This document shows positions 48,628-57,440 of a DNA stretch of 64,000 nt, piece by piece (the stretch's first letter is position 1; every line of letters begins with the position of its first letter). Made by a program: the position numbers and the translations under genes. The stretch covers positions 1 to 64,000 of the forward strand of contig VXZQ01000012.1 in assembly GCA_009845425.1 (NCBI GenBank). The letters are read 5' to 3'. The DNA is from Holophagales bacterium. GTDB taxonomy: Bacteria > Acidobacteriota > Thermoanaerobaculia > Multivoradales > Multivoraceae. Under the pieces are notes generated by a model. It worked only from the letters and a program-made list of their open reading frames with translations, was not told where the DNA came from and made no database searches.

Positions 48628-50976
48628 TTACTGCGCCGATGCCGCCGCCTGAATCGCCTGCCAGACGCGTTCCGGCTTGGCCGGCATGTCGATGTTCGTG
48701 ATGCCGAGCGGCCGCAGGGCGTCGACGATCGCGTTGACCACGCAAGGTGTCGATCCGATCGTGCCCAGTTCGCCGATGCCTTTGGCGCCGAGCGGGTTGA
48801 CGTCCGTCGGCGTGACGGTGTTGTCCAGCACCATGCGGGGGAAGTGCTTGGCGCGCGGCACGGCGTAGTCCATCAGGGTGCCGGATAGAAGCTGGCCGCC
48901 GTCGTCGTACTGGACCTCTTCCCACATCGCCTGGCCGATGCCCTGGACGACGCCGCCGATCCGCTGGCCGTCGGCCAGCATCGGATTGATCACGACGCCG
49001 AAGTCGTCGACCGCCACGTAGCGCTGGATCTCGATCTGGCCACTCTCGGGATCGACCTCGACCTGGCACAGGTGGGCGCCGAAGGGGAAGGTCGTTCCCG
49101 GCGGTTCGAAGCGGGCGACCGCCTCGAGGCCGGGCTCTTCGCCCGGGACGGCGACGTTCCAGAGATGGGCCATTTCGGCGACCTGGCGGAAGGTCAGCTT
49201 CCGGTCGGTCCCGCTGACCGTGAACTCGCCGTCCTCGTAGTCGATCTGGTCGACGGGCGCGTCGAGATGGTGGGCGGCGATGCGCGTCGCCTTGGCGTGA
49301 ACCTTGGTCAGGGCCATGTGAAGCGCCGCGCCGCCGACGGCGATGCCGCGGCTGCCGAAGGTGCCGACGCCGTGCTGGACCTGGTCCGTGTCGCCGTGGA
49401 CGACGACGACATCGTCGATACCCACGCCGAAGGCGTCCGCAGCCATCTGGGCGAAGGCCGTCTCCTGGCCCTGGCCGTGGGGCGACACGCCGGTGTAGAC
49501 GGTCACGTTGCCGCTGGGCTCGACCCGGACGGTCGCGCTCTCCCAGGTACCCATCCGCTGGTGCGGCGCGGTGCCGCCCGAAGGGCCGATGCCGCAGACC
49601 TCGGTGAAGGCGGCGACCCCGATGCCGACCAGCCGGCCGTCGTCGCGCGCCTGCCGTTGCGCCTCGCGCGCGTCGTCGTAGCCCACGAGTTCGATCATCC
49701 GGTCCAGCGTCTTCTCGTAGTCGCCGCTGTCGTAGACCGCGCCCGAGGCGGTGGTGTGGGGGAAGGCGTCCTTGTCGACGAAGTTCCGCCGCCGCACGCC
49801 GACCGGGTCGAGGCCGGTCGCCGCCGCCACCTCGTCCATCACCCGCTCGATGATGTAGGCGGCTTCGGGGCGCCCGGCGCCTCGGTAGGCCTCGGTCGCC
49901 ATCGTGTTCGTGTAGACGGCGAAGGTCTCCCACGCGACCGCCTTGATGTCGTAGCAGCCGCAGGACATCGTGTGCGTCGAGAGTGCGATGAAGGGACCGT
50001 AGAAGGACCGCCAGGCGCCGAGCTCGGAGATCGTCTGGCCCTTGAGCGCCAGCACGCGGCCGTCGTTCTGAAAGGCGACTTCGATCTTCTCGACGTGGCC
50101 GCGGCCGTGCGTCATGCCGAGGAGGTTCTCGGTCCGGGTCTCGGACCACTTGACCGGCCGGCGCAGCTTCCTGGACACCCAGCACAGGAGAGGATCCTCG
50201 GGATAGGTCGGTATCTTCGCGCCGAAGCCGCCGCCGACCTCCGGTGCGATCGCGCGGATGCGGATCTCCGGGATCCGGAGGCACATTGCGATCTGCTGCT
50301 TGACGAAGTGGGGAGCCTGGTTCGAGGTCCAGATCGTCAGCTTGCCGGGGCCCTCCTCCCAGTGCGCGCAGATCGCGCGGCCCTCCATCGGGAAGGGGGC
50401 GACGCGCTGGTTGAGCAGGCGCATCGAGAGGGTCTGGTCGGCCTGCTCGAAGAGCTTGTCCGCTTCCGGGTTGGGGACCGGAACCTGGATGCAGATGTTG
50501 CTGTCGAGCTCCTCGTAGACCCTGGGCGCGTCCGGCGCCATCGCGGCTTCGACGTCGACCACGGCTTCTCGAGGCTCGATGTCGACCTCGACCAGTCCGG
50601 TGGCGTCCCGGGCCGCGTACGGCGTTTCGGCAACCACCACGGCGACCGGCTGGCCGACGTGGAGGACCCGGCCGTCCGCAAGCAGCGGGTGATCCGCCTT
50701 CCCCATGCCCGGCATCTCGGCCCCGACCGGGCTTGGCCCGACCTGTCCGTCCATGTCGGCGTAGGTGTAGACGGCAACCACACCGGCGTGGTCGGCCGCG
50801 GCGGCCGTGTCGATGGAGCGGATCGCGCCGGCGGGGAAGTCGCTGCGCACGAAGGCGGCGTACGTCATGCCGGGAAGCTTGACGTCGTCCGTGTAGGTGC
50901 CGAGGCCCCGGATCAGGCGGGGGTCCTCGCGCCGCTTGATGGCCTTGCCGACGGAGTTCGGACGGAACGTGACCAT
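48628..50976 (-). CDS. Xanthine dehydrogenase-family molybdenum hydroxylase, large (Mo-cofactor) subunit
   Basis: A 782-residue catalytic subunit of the xanthine oxidase/CO dehydrogenase superfamily, which binds the molybdopterin cytosine dinucleotide cofactor and hydroxylates aldehydes, purines or heterocycles. The two large-subunit domains are seen with GKAIKRREDPRLIRGLGTYTDD at the start, the VGGGFGAKIPTYPED cofactor loop, the site-loop TEAYRGAGRPEA and the catalytic glutamate region NPLGAKGIGELGTIG. The CODH-specific AYRCSFR loop is replaced by AYRGAGRPEA, so it is not a form I CO dehydrogenase. It is translationally coupled to the 2Fe-2S subunit gene. There is no FAD subunit gene beside it. 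Confidence 0.93.
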   Translation of the reverse strand: MVTFRPNSVGKAIKRREDPRLIRGLGTYTDDVKLPGMTYAAFVRSDFPAGAIRSIDTAAAADHAGVVAVYTYADMDGQVGPSPVGAEMPGMGKADHPLLADGRVLHVGQPVAVVVAETPYAARDATGLVEVDIEPREAVVDVEAAMAPDAPRVYEELDSNICIQVPVPNPEADKLFEQADQTLSMRLLNQRVAPFPMEGRAICAHWEEGPGKLTIWTSNQAPHFVKQQIAMCLRIPEIRIRAIAPEVGGGFGAKIPTYPEDPLLCWVSRKLRRPVKWSETRTENLLGMTHGRGHVEKIEVAFQNDGRVLALKGQTISELGAWRSFYGPFIALSTHTMSCGCYDIKAVAWETFAVYTNTMATEAYRGAGRPEAAYIIERVMDEVAAATGLDPVGVRRRNFVDKDAFPHTTASGAVYDSGDYEKTLDRMIELVGYDDAREAQRQARDDGRLVGIGVAAFTEVCGIGPSGGTAPHQRMGTWESATVRVEPSGNVTVYTGVSPHGQGQETAFAQMAADAFGVGIDDVVVVHGDTDQVQHGVGTFGSRGIAVGGAALHMALTKVHAKATRIAAHHLDAPVDQIDYEDGEFTVSGTDRKLTFRQVAEMAHLWNVAVPGEEPGLEAVARFEPPGTTFPFGAHLCQVEVDPESGQIEIQRYVAVDDFGVVINPMLADGQRIGGVVQGIGQAMWEEVQYDDGGQLLSGTLMDYAVPRAKHFPRMVLDNTVTPTDVNPLGAKGIGELGTIGSTPCVVNAIVDALRPLGITNIDMPAKPERVWQAIQAAASAQ

Positions 50977-51458
50977 CAGGCCGCTCCCGCGGCTTCTGCC
51001 GCGTGCTGGACCGCGTCGACGATCTGCTGGTAGCCGGTGCAGCGGCAGATGTTGCCGTCGATCGCTTCCCGGATCTCCTCGTCGGTCGGGCTCGGGTTGT
51101 CGTCGAGCAACTGTTTCGCCGCCATGATCATCCCGGGAGTGCAATAGCCGCACTGGAGGCCGTGCTTCTCCCAGAACCCGACCTGAAGCGGATGCAAGTT
51201 GTCCGCGTCCGGGGCGAGTCCTTCGATCGTCGTCACTTCCTGGCCGTCCGCCTGGACCGCCAGCACGGTGCAACTCTTGACGGCGCGTCCGTTCAGGTGC
51301 ACGGTGCAGGCGCCGCAGAGCGTGCTCTCGCAGCCGATGTGGACTCCCGTGAGGTCGAGTTCCTCGCGCAGGAAGTGGACCAGCAGCGTGCGCGGCTCGA
51401 CCTCTCGTTCGTGCGTGCTGCCGTTGACCGTGACGGTGACGGGGACGGATCGTGGCAT
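50976..51458 (-). CDS. 2Fe-2S iron-sulfur subunit of the molybdenum hydroxylase
   Basis: A 160-residue small subunit carrying two 2Fe-2S clusters. The plant-type ferredoxin motif is [15 protein letters not shown] near residue 43, and the C-terminal helical domain has [10 protein letters not shown] and CRCTGYQQI. It passes electrons from the Mo site onward. ATG is preceded by CAGGAGG. Its stop overlaps the large subunit's ATG (TGATG). The two subunits fit the two-component enzymes of the isoquinoline/nicotinate type, which use other electron acceptors. A TACTCT box on the minus strand (51500-51495) may be its promoter. Confidence 0.95.
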   Translation of the reverse strand: MPRSVPVTVTVNGSTHEREVEPRTLLVHFLREELDLTGVHIGCESTLCGACTVHLNGRAVKSCTVLAVQADGQEVTTIEGLAPDADNLHPLQVGFWEKHGLQCGYCTPGMIMAAKQLLDDNPSPTDEEIREAIDGNICRCTGYQQIVDAVQHAAEAAGAA

Positions 51459-51517
51459 CGGACCTCCTGACAGGGATCGGTGTCGTGGCGGGGAAGAGTA
51501 TCGCAGCGCGGCCGCGC

Positions 51518-51523
51518 TATGAT
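51518..51523 (+). promoter_or_regulatory. Putative -10 box (TATGAT) of the secreted protein gene
   Basis: TATGAT lies 47 nt before the ATG at 51570. Close by on the other strand is TACTCT (51500-51495) for the divergent 2Fe-2S subunit, so the gap may hold two divergent promoters. Confidence 0.4.
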
Positions 51524-51569
51524 GAGCGCCTACCGAAGCAGAATCGCGCTTGAACGCAGGGAGGCCGAC

Positions 51570-52607
51570 ATGAAGAAGTCGCTCATCGCCACCGCCGTGC
51601 TGATTGGGTTGGTCGTCGCCGCATCCGCGGTCGTCGCTGGCGAGGACGGCATCAAGAGGACCGCCGACGGCAAGCCGGACTTCACCGGCGTGTACGACAT
51701 CTCCAGCATCACGCCGTTCGCCAGACCGAAGGAGTTCGGCGACAAGCTGACCCTCACTCCCGACGAGGCGGAGGCGAACGCCCAGCGGCGTGCGGCTGCG
51801 AACGCCGCCCAGGACGGGCCCAGCGCTTCGGCTGGCGAGCGCGCGGCGCCCGAGAAGGGCGGCAACGTCGGCGCCTACAACAACTTCTGGTTCGAATGGG
51901 GCAGCCAGAACTTCATGATCGACGGCAAGTACCGGACCTCGGTGTTGACCGATCCTCCCAACGGGCAGATGCCGGCGATGACGGAAGAGGGCAAGAAGCG
52001 CTCAGCGGCCGCGCCGAAGTTCGCGTGGCCGAACCGTGGCTACGCCTGGTGGCTCGAGTCCGGCGACATCCCCTACGACGGTCCGGAGACGAACATCGTC
52101 GGCGTCCGCTGCATGTACCAGCCGACCGCCTCGGTCGCGATCCGTTCGTTGCCCTACAACAACGTGAAGACGATCGTCCAGACCGAAGACCACTTCATGA
52201 TCATGATCGAGTGGATGCACTGGGCCCGGGTCGTCCGGATCGGCGGCGAGCACATGCCGGCCGAGTACACCTCGCTGAGCGGCGACTCGATCGGCTGGTG
52301 GGAAGGCGACACGCTGGTCGTCGAGACGACGAACTTCCGCGACATGCCTGATCTCCGCGGCGAGGGCGTGCGCGTCATCGAGAAGTTCAGCCCGGTCGAC
52401 GGGAACAACCTGCTCTACAGTTTCACCGTGGAGAACCCCGAGTACGAGGCGCCGTACAGCGGCGAGTTGCCGTGGCCGAAGACGAGCGGGAAAAGCTACG
52501 AGTACGCCTGCCACGAGGGCAACTACGCGATGGGCAACACGCTGCGCGGCGCCCGTCTGCTGGAAGCGGAGTACGAGAAGGGTCAGTCCAGCTCCGGGCA
52601 GGAGTAG
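51570..52607 (+). CDS. Secreted protein of unknown function
   Basis: A 345-residue exported protein. The start [24 protein letters not shown] is a clear signal peptide, and ATG follows AGGGAGG; longer in-frame extensions lack a signal and are unlikely. The mature part opens [13 protein letters not shown], a phrase typical of a large family of secreted proteins in acidobacteria and other environmental bacteria that I cannot name. Tryptophan-rich stretches ([43 protein letters not shown]) suggest a beta-rich fold. It lies between the molybdenum hydroxylase and the MoxR pair, on the opposite strand to both. Confidence 0.8.
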   Translation: MKKSLIATAVLIGLVVAASAVVAGEDGIKRTADGKPDFTGVYDISSITPFARPKEFGDKLTLTPDEAEANAQRRAAANAAQDGPSASAGERAAPEKGGNVGAYNNFWFEWGSQNFMIDGKYRTSVLTDPPNGQMPAMTEEGKKRSAAAPKFAWPNRGYAWWLESGDIPYDGPETNIVGVRCMYQPTASVAIRSLPYNNVKTIVQTEDHFMIMIEWMHWARVVRIGGEHMPAEYTSLSGDSIGWWEGDTLVVETTNFRDMPDLRGEGVRVIEKFSPVDGNNLLYSFTVENPEYEAPYSGELPWPKTSGKSYEYACHEGNYAMGNTLRGARLLEAEYEKGQSSSGQE

Positions 52608-52613
52608 GGCCGG

Positions 52614-53582
52614 CTAGACCGCCCGGACCTGCCGGCTTATGCGTCCGATGATCCGCGGCAGCGCCTCGTGCGCCTCCGGCGGCACGCGGAAGGTCGTCAT
52701 CCAGGACAGGGCGGCGAGGTCCGGTAGGTCGACTGCATCCCGCCCGGCGAGCAGCGCTGCGCCCCGCAGAATCTTGATCGCCTTGACCAGGAACGTACGG
52801 TCGGTGAGCAGGGAGTTCGTCTCGTTGCACTCGAACTCCAGCACAAGCGTGCGAAGCACGTCGAGCAGGGCAGCGCGTACCGCCGCGCCGACCTCGACCT
52901 CGTACATCCGCTTGTTCAGCGCGTCGAGCGTGGCGCGGTCGGTTACGGGTTCGGGATCGGGCTGTTCGACGACGGAGCCCGCGGCGAACCGGTCGATCAA
53001 GGTCTTCGCCTCGTCGACGCCGCTCTGAATCAGGCCGGAGACACGCAACTGGAGGGCGAAACGGTCCAGGTTCGCGGGGTCCAGGGGCTCGTTGTAGTAC
53101 TCGTCGTCCATCGGATTGCCGGTGGCGATGGCAGCCATCAGAGGAATCGGCTCGGCGCCGAAACGGCGCTCGTTGAGGATGCGCAGGAGCACGTTGAGTG
53201 CCTCGCCGGGCGCGCGGGAGATGTCGTCGAGCACGGCGATTTCGGCGGTCAGGAGCCCCCCGGGTTCGATCCGCTGGTGGATCCGCTCGGCTTCGCCGGC
53301 GGTTCCGGGCGCGCCACCGTCGGTCTTCACCTTCCGGCGCTCCAGGACGATGTCGCCGACCAGTTCGGCGAGGCGGGTGTCGCGGTGTAGCTGGTAGAAG
53401 AAGAAGTCGAGTTCGGAGCCCTTTGCGGCGACTTCGGCGAGCCGGGTCTTGGCGGTGCCGGGCGGTCCCTCGACGTAGATGTGCTCTCGCGTGACCAGAG
53501 CGAGGAGCAGCGCCGTTTTCACCTCGTCGTGGCCGACGACGTGGTGGTCGAGCAGATCGCGGAGGGGAGTCAGGTCGCTCAC
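52614..53582 (-). CDS. MoxR-type AAA+ ATPase
   Basis: A 322-residue MoxR/RavA-like AAA+ protein. The Walker A motif is GPPGTAKT (39-46), and sensor 1 ATGNP lies near 152. The region between, LLTAEIAVLDDISRAPGEALNVLLRILNERRF, matches RavA (IVFLDEIWKAGPAILNTLL). However, Walker B reads VLDD, with Asp replacing the catalytic Glu. The arginine-finger region DRFALQLRVSG is intact. GTG 53582 is chosen because TAGAGT lies 12 nt before it; GTG 53606 is the longer option. The AAA-VWA fusion gene is 37 bp upstream. MoxR proteins act as chaperones for metal-enzyme maturation or assembly. Confidence 0.85.
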   Translation of the reverse strand: MSDLTPLRDLLDHHVVGHDEVKTALLLALVTREHIYVEGPPGTAKTRLAEVAAKGSELDFFFYQLHRDTRLAELVGDIVLERRKVKTDGGAPGTAGEAERIHQRIEPGGLLTAEIAVLDDISRAPGEALNVLLRILNERRFGAEPIPLMAAIATGNPMDDEYYNEPLDPANLDRFALQLRVSGLIQSGVDEAKTLIDRFAAGSVVEQPDPEPVTDRATLDALNKRMYEVEVGAAVRAALLDVLRTLVLEFECNETNSLLTDRTFLVKAIKILRGAALLAGRDAVDLPDLAALSWMTTFRVPPEAHEALPRIIGRISRQVRAV

Positions 53583-53593
53583 GGGAACGCGCG

Positions 53594-53599
53594 ACTCTA
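53594..53599 (-). promoter_or_regulatory. Putative -10 box (TAGAGT) of the MoxR gene
   Basis: TAGAGT on the minus strand ends 12 nt before the GTG at 53582 and overlaps the codons following the alternative GTG at 53606, giving the MoxR gene a possible promoter of its own inside the operon. Confidence 0.35.
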
Positions 53600-53619
53600 T
53601 CCGCACCCGAAGATCGGGG

Positions 53620-55515
53620 TCATCGCTCCTCCAGCCGTAGGCCGCCGCCGGCCAGCGGGCGGCCGTAGAAACGCAGTCCGCCAGTTTCCAGAGAGATGTC
53701 GTCGAGAACCGGCGGACAGTCCCCGTTGCCCAGGAACACGGTATGGAGGGCGACGCCGAGCCGGCGCGCCAGTTGACGCTCGCGACGGACGGTCGTGTCG
53801 CCGATGATCGGCAGACCGTCCGTCAGGAGGACGACGTGCCGGTTGCGGCCGGAGCCGCCGCGCAGACCCTCGAGAGCGGTGCGCAGAGGCGCCTCGTAGT
53901 TCGTCTGGCCGACCGCTTTCGCCTGACCGGCCTGCTCGGCGAGGCGTGAGTACGAGCGATGCAACAGGCGGCCGCCGACGTAGTGGGGCAGGGCTCGGTG
54001 GTGGAACTCGACGTAGCCGACACGCATCCGCCGCCGCGCCGCGACCCGCAGGATTCCTAGCACGACCTGGCTCGACCACACGGTCAGTCGGCCGGCCATG
54101 GAGGCGGAGATGTCCCGGAGGACGGCGACCGCGCCGCCGGCGCTCTTGCGCTTGCGCTCGAACGTGCGCGGCGCGCCGGGCAGGCGGCCATCGGCGAAGA
54201 GCAGGGCCTCGATCAGATCGGCGTCGATCAGCTCGTCCAGGTCGCGCAGCGGGCGGTAGCCACGGGGCTGGCCTCCCGGATCCGTGTCCGGGTCGATGCG
54301 GCCCCGCTCGATGCGGCCGACGAGCGCGCGCAGGAGGGGATCGACCTGGGCTGGCGGAGGCGGTTTCCCGAACAGGGTCGGGGGCGCCGGCAGGTCGGCC
54401 TGATCGTCGATCCACGAGTCGGAGGCCGGGGAGGCAGCCGCTGCACCGTCGGAGTCGTCTCCCTGTGACTGCGCTCCGGGCATCTGGGCACCGGTTTTCG
54501 CCATCGTCACGTTCGGCGGGTCACCGAGCAGCTCCTCCAGGATGTGATCGAAGTCCTCCTGTACCTCTTCCGGCAGCCGGTGGGCGACCATGTAGCGGAT
54601 GGCGCCGAGATCACGTGGCGCCGCGGCCGGAGCGCCACGCAGGAACGCGTGCGCGCGCACGAGCCGCAGCGCCGCCGAGCTGAAGGAGCGGTCGGACATC
54701 AGGCGGTCGCCCGAGGCCGACTCGTCGGCGGTGCGCTGGCGTAACCGGTCGAGGAGGCGGTGGTAGGCGTCGAGGGTCCGCGGTTCGACCTGGAGAGCGG
54801 CGGCCGCCCGTTGCGCGGCCTTGCGGGTTGCGGTGCTGATCACCGCGGGGGGGTGCGCACTGCCCGCGGTCGACCGGATCGCGGCCCGTGACGGTTCTCG
54901 AGCCGCCCCTCGTTCCAGCAGTACCGCGGCCTCGTCGAAGAGTCCTCCGGCGAGCAGGCCGGTCAGACGAAGTTGCACGGCGAAGCGATCGAGTTGGCCT
55001 GGTTCGAGAGGGTCGATTGGTGCCTCTACCTGCTCCAGCGGTCCGGTTGCCACCGCCGACTCGAGCGGCAGTGGCTGCCCCAGAGCGTGCCGTTCGGCGA
55101 GGATTCGGAGCAGGGGTCCCAGAGCTTCGCCGGGAGAACGAGGCAGGTCCTCGAGCAGGGCGATCTCGGCCTGGAGAAGGGGGCCGGGGATCAGCTCGCG
55201 GCGCAGGCGCTCGTGGCCCCGGTGACGGTGGCGGCTCAGCAGAACATCACCGAGCAGGTCCGTCTCCCGGATGTCGCGGTGAAACACGAGCGTGTGAGTG
55301 CGGGCGCCCGACAGCGCGGCCAGGGCCGCGGCCAACTCCGACTTTCCGCAGCCGGGCGGCCCTTCCAGATAGGCGTGCTGCTCGGCCAACAGCGCCAGGG
55401 TCAGTCCGGTCGCGGCGTCGTCCTGACCGACCAGCACCTTCCCCAACGCCGTTCGTAGCTCGACGAACGCGGCGGCGAGTTCAGTGGCGCGATGGTCCGG
55501 GGCGGCCAGGGTCAC
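53620..55515 (-). CDS. AAA+ - VWA fusion protein with degenerate ATPase
   Basis: A 631-residue protein. Residues ~25-330 form a MoxR-like AAA+ domain with an intact Walker A (GPPGCGKS, 52-59), but Walker B reads IALLED (118-123; normally LLDE), and the sensor-1 asparagine is replaced (ATGP for ATGN near 159). Next is an acidic/Pro-rich linker (~330-390). The C-terminal VWA domain has a full MIDAS: DISAS (468-472), Thr near 537 and Asp in LLTDG near 565. An inactive AAA joined to a VWA, encoded beside an AAA protein, is the layout of the ChlD/ChlI chelatase pair. It starts GTG with TAGCAT 9 nt upstream. Confidence 0.83.
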   Translation of the reverse strand: MTLAAPDHRATELAAAFVELRTALGKVLVGQDDAATGLTLALLAEQHAYLEGPPGCGKSELAAALAALSGARTHTLVFHRDIRETDLLGDVLLSRHRHRGHERLRRELIPGPLLQAEIALLEDLPRSPGEALGPLLRILAERHALGQPLPLESAVATGPLEQVEAPIDPLEPGQLDRFAVQLRLTGLLAGGLFDEAAVLLERGAAREPSRAAIRSTAGSAHPPAVISTATRKAAQRAAAALQVEPRTLDAYHRLLDRLRQRTADESASGDRLMSDRSFSSAALRLVRAHAFLRGAPAAAPRDLGAIRYMVAHRLPEEVQEDFDHILEELLGDPPNVTMAKTGAQMPGAQSQGDDSDGAAAASPASDSWIDDQADLPAPPTLFGKPPPPAQVDPLLRALVGRIERGRIDPDTDPGGQPRGYRPLRDLDELIDADLIEALLFADGRLPGAPRTFERKRKSAGGAVAVLRDISASMAGRLTVWSSQVVLGILRVAARRRMRVGYVEFHHRALPHYVGGRLLHRSYSRLAEQAGQAKAVGQTNYEAPLRTALEGLRGGSGRNRHVVLLTDGLPIIGDTTVRRERQLARRLGVALHTVFLGNGDCPPVLDDISLETGGLRFYGRPLAGGGLRLEER

Positions 55516-55523
55516 GGCGCGGA

Positions 55524-55529
55524 ATGCTA
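55524..55529 (-). promoter_or_regulatory. Putative -10 box (TAGCAT) of the AAA-VWA gene
   Basis: TAGCAT on the minus strand ends 9 nt before the GTG start at 55515, matching the spacing at the other candidate leaderless genes. Confidence 0.45.
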
Positions 55530-55708
55530 CTCGGCGACTGCTTCAGGAGTAGACGCCTTCAGCGCGGTCGGCGTTCACTGGCACGGTCTGTGCTTCTGAA
55601 TGACGCAGAGGCTGTCCTCCCCGGCGTCGCGCGGTAGTTGGGCCGCGTTGGTTGTCAATGGACGAGGACTTGTCGGTAGTGGAACAACAACGAAGCGACT
55701 GAGGTTGC

Positions 55709-55714
55709 TAGGAT
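55709..55714 (+). promoter_or_regulatory. Putative -10 box (TAGGAT) of the VWFA-related gene
   Basis: TAGGAT in the context GCTAGGATGG, identical over 10 bp to the box at 29707-29716. It lies 75 nt before the ATG at 55790, leaving a leader with a good ribosome-binding site. The rest of the 274-bp gap shows no other feature I can support. Confidence 0.35.
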
Positions 55715-55789
55715 GGCGGAAGCGTCGCTTTCCCGTGCCGTCGCCGCTACCTCGCGACCGGTAGTCAGGAATACAGGAGGTCTTCTGGA

Positions 55790-57241
55790 ATGAAGAGATT
55801 TGCGACGGTTGGACGACGATTGGCGCTTGCTGGCGCGTTGGCGAGCGGTGCCTTCCTGTTGTCGACCGGTTTCGGGTTCGCCGTTGCCGCGGATGACGCG
55901 GTTGGCGTCGAGGCTGCGGTCCAGGACGACGAGAAGAAGAAGCGGAAGGCGGAGAAGAAGGCAGCGGCTCGCGCTGCGAAGGAACAGAAGCGGCTGGAGA
56001 AGCAGCGGCGGCAGCGGGGCAGGACCGTGCGCGCCGTTGTCGTGCCGTCGGAGCCCACCGAGGCGTCCGAGCCGGCCACGGCGCCCGCGGTGGAACCGGC
56101 CGCGGCGCCGGCAACGGAACCCGCGGTGGCGTCCGTGCCTGAACGTGCTCCCGCGCCGACGCCGGCTCCTGAGCCGGAGCAGCCGCGCGCTGCCCAGCCC
56201 GCGCCCGCGCCAGCTCCGGCGCGGGACATCAGCCTGAACGAACGCATCCGCGTGGCCGAAGTGTTGCTCGACGTTCTGGTCACTGACCGCAAGGGCAATG
56301 TGATCGAGGGCCTGGACGCCGAGGACTTCGTCGTTCTCCACGACGGCGAGGAGCAGGAAGTCACGAGCGCCTCGTTCTACGGCGGACCGAGCGAGCTCGC
56401 GTCGCCGGGCGGCGGCGGCACGGCGCGCACGGACCGCTACTTCATTCTCATGTTCCACGACCAGCGGATGCAGGCGCCGCAGCTGGCAGGTCCCCAGATG
56501 GACAACGCGCGCTGGTTGAAGCGGTGGATCGAGGAGGAGCTGCAGCCCAACGACCAGGTGGCCGTTTTCGCCTACCAGGCTCGGCTCAAGGTCTACCTCG
56601 ACTTCACCCGCGACCGCGCCGAGATCCTGGCGGCGGTGGATGCCGCCTCGACGGGCAAGAGAGACATCGAACGCTGGGTAACGCGGTCGGATCCCGAGTT
56701 CGATCCGAACTCGCCGTCCCTCTTCGCCAACCTGCCGGCGGGGAAGGAGCTCTCCCGGCGCAGCCGCAAGCTGCAGGAGGCGCTGGAACTGGTCGGAGAG
56801 GCGGCCGCGGGAATCGCGGGCCGCAAGAACCTGGTCATGTTCAGTCTCGGCTTCGGCGACATCGGGCAGTTCGGCAGCTACACGCCGGATCCGCGCTACT
56901 ACCCGCAGATGCGGGAGGCGCTGAATGCCGGGAACGTGGCGGTCTACACGATCGACACGATGGGCAGCCGCCGCCGCTCGATCGCGTCGGCGTCGCTCAA
57001 CGACTCGCTGAGCCTGATCTCGAACGAGACGGGCGGCCATTACTACGCGAACTTCACGAACATTCTGTCGCCGATGCGTCAGGTCGCCGAGGAGAACCAG
57101 GGCTACTACCTCGTGAGCTTCCGCTCCGAGTACGAAGCCGGCACCGAGGGCTACCGCAACATCAAGGTCAAGGTCCGGGACGGCAACTACAAGGTGCGTT
57201 CCCGCACCGGCTTCCGCTACGGCGAGTCTGCCGGCCCGTAG
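55790..57241 (+). CDS. Secreted VWFA-related protein of the acidobacterial type
   Basis: A 483-residue exported protein: signal peptide to about residue 33 (FGFAVAADD), a very basic Lys/Arg/Ala stretch (45-78), a Pro/Ala-rich spacer (85-143) and then a von Willebrand factor A-related domain (about 145-470). The domain begins VAEVLLDVLVTDRKGNVIEGL and ends with the hallmark QGYYLVSFRSEYEAGTEGYRNIKVKV and YKVRSRTGFRYG. This is the pattern of the large acidobacterial VWFA-related family. The canonical MIDAS DxSxS is not kept (FHDQRM at that place), so metal binding is doubtful. ATG follows ACAGGAGG. Confidence 0.88.
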   Translation: MKRFATVGRRLALAGALASGAFLLSTGFGFAVAADDAVGVEAAVQDDEKKKRKAEKKAAARAAKEQKRLEKQRRQRGRTVRAVVVPSEPTEASEPATAPAVEPAAAPATEPAVASVPERAPAPTPAPEPEQPRAAQPAPAPAPARDISLNERIRVAEVLLDVLVTDRKGNVIEGLDAEDFVVLHDGEEQEVTSASFYGGPSELASPGGGGTARTDRYFILMFHDQRMQAPQLAGPQMDNARWLKRWIEEELQPNDQVAVFAYQARLKVYLDFTRDRAEILAAVDAASTGKRDIERWVTRSDPEFDPNSPSLFANLPAGKELSRRSRKLQEALELVGEAAAGIAGRKNLVMFSLGFGDIGQFGSYTPDPRYYPQMREALNAGNVAVYTIDTMGSRRRSIASASLNDSLSLISNETGGHYYANFTNILSPMRQVAEENQGYYLVSFRSEYEAGTEGYRNIKVKVRDGNYKVRSRTGFRYGESAGP

Positions 57242-57256
57242 CGGCGGCTTGCACCC

Positions 57257-57433
57257 GTCCGCGACGGGGTCCGAGGGGAGGTTCCCAGCGGACGCTCGCG
57301 CTTTCCTGGTGAATGGAGGGCCGGCGCTCGCTTCGGTCGGCTGCGCTGCGTGGGGCTGTCGGTTGAGGTGACGATCCCGGGAGACGCTTGCCTCCAGCCC
57401 GCTGGGAACCTCCCCTCGGACCCCGTCGCGGAC
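57257..57433. repeat. 35-bp perfect inverted repeat enclosing 107 bp
   Basis: Arms at 57257-57291 and 57399-57433 are exact reverse complements over all 35 bp; the core (57292-57398) is 107 bp with no start-to-stop reading frame I can support. The 177-bp unit starts 15 bp after the VWFA-related gene. It could be a MITE-like element, two inverted copies of a dispersed repeat, or a transcribed long hairpin. No target-site duplication was seen at the ends. Confidence 0.7.
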
Positions 57434-57440
57434 TGGACGC

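Noticed and set aside
48628..50976. Form I CO dehydrogenase large subunit
   Set aside because: The diagnostic AYRCSFR loop is absent; the position reads AYRGAGRPEA.
49072..51033. 653-codon plus-strand frame opposite the molybdenum hydroxylase genes
   Set aside because: Antisense to a protein with clear cofactor and catalytic motifs; no motifs of its own.
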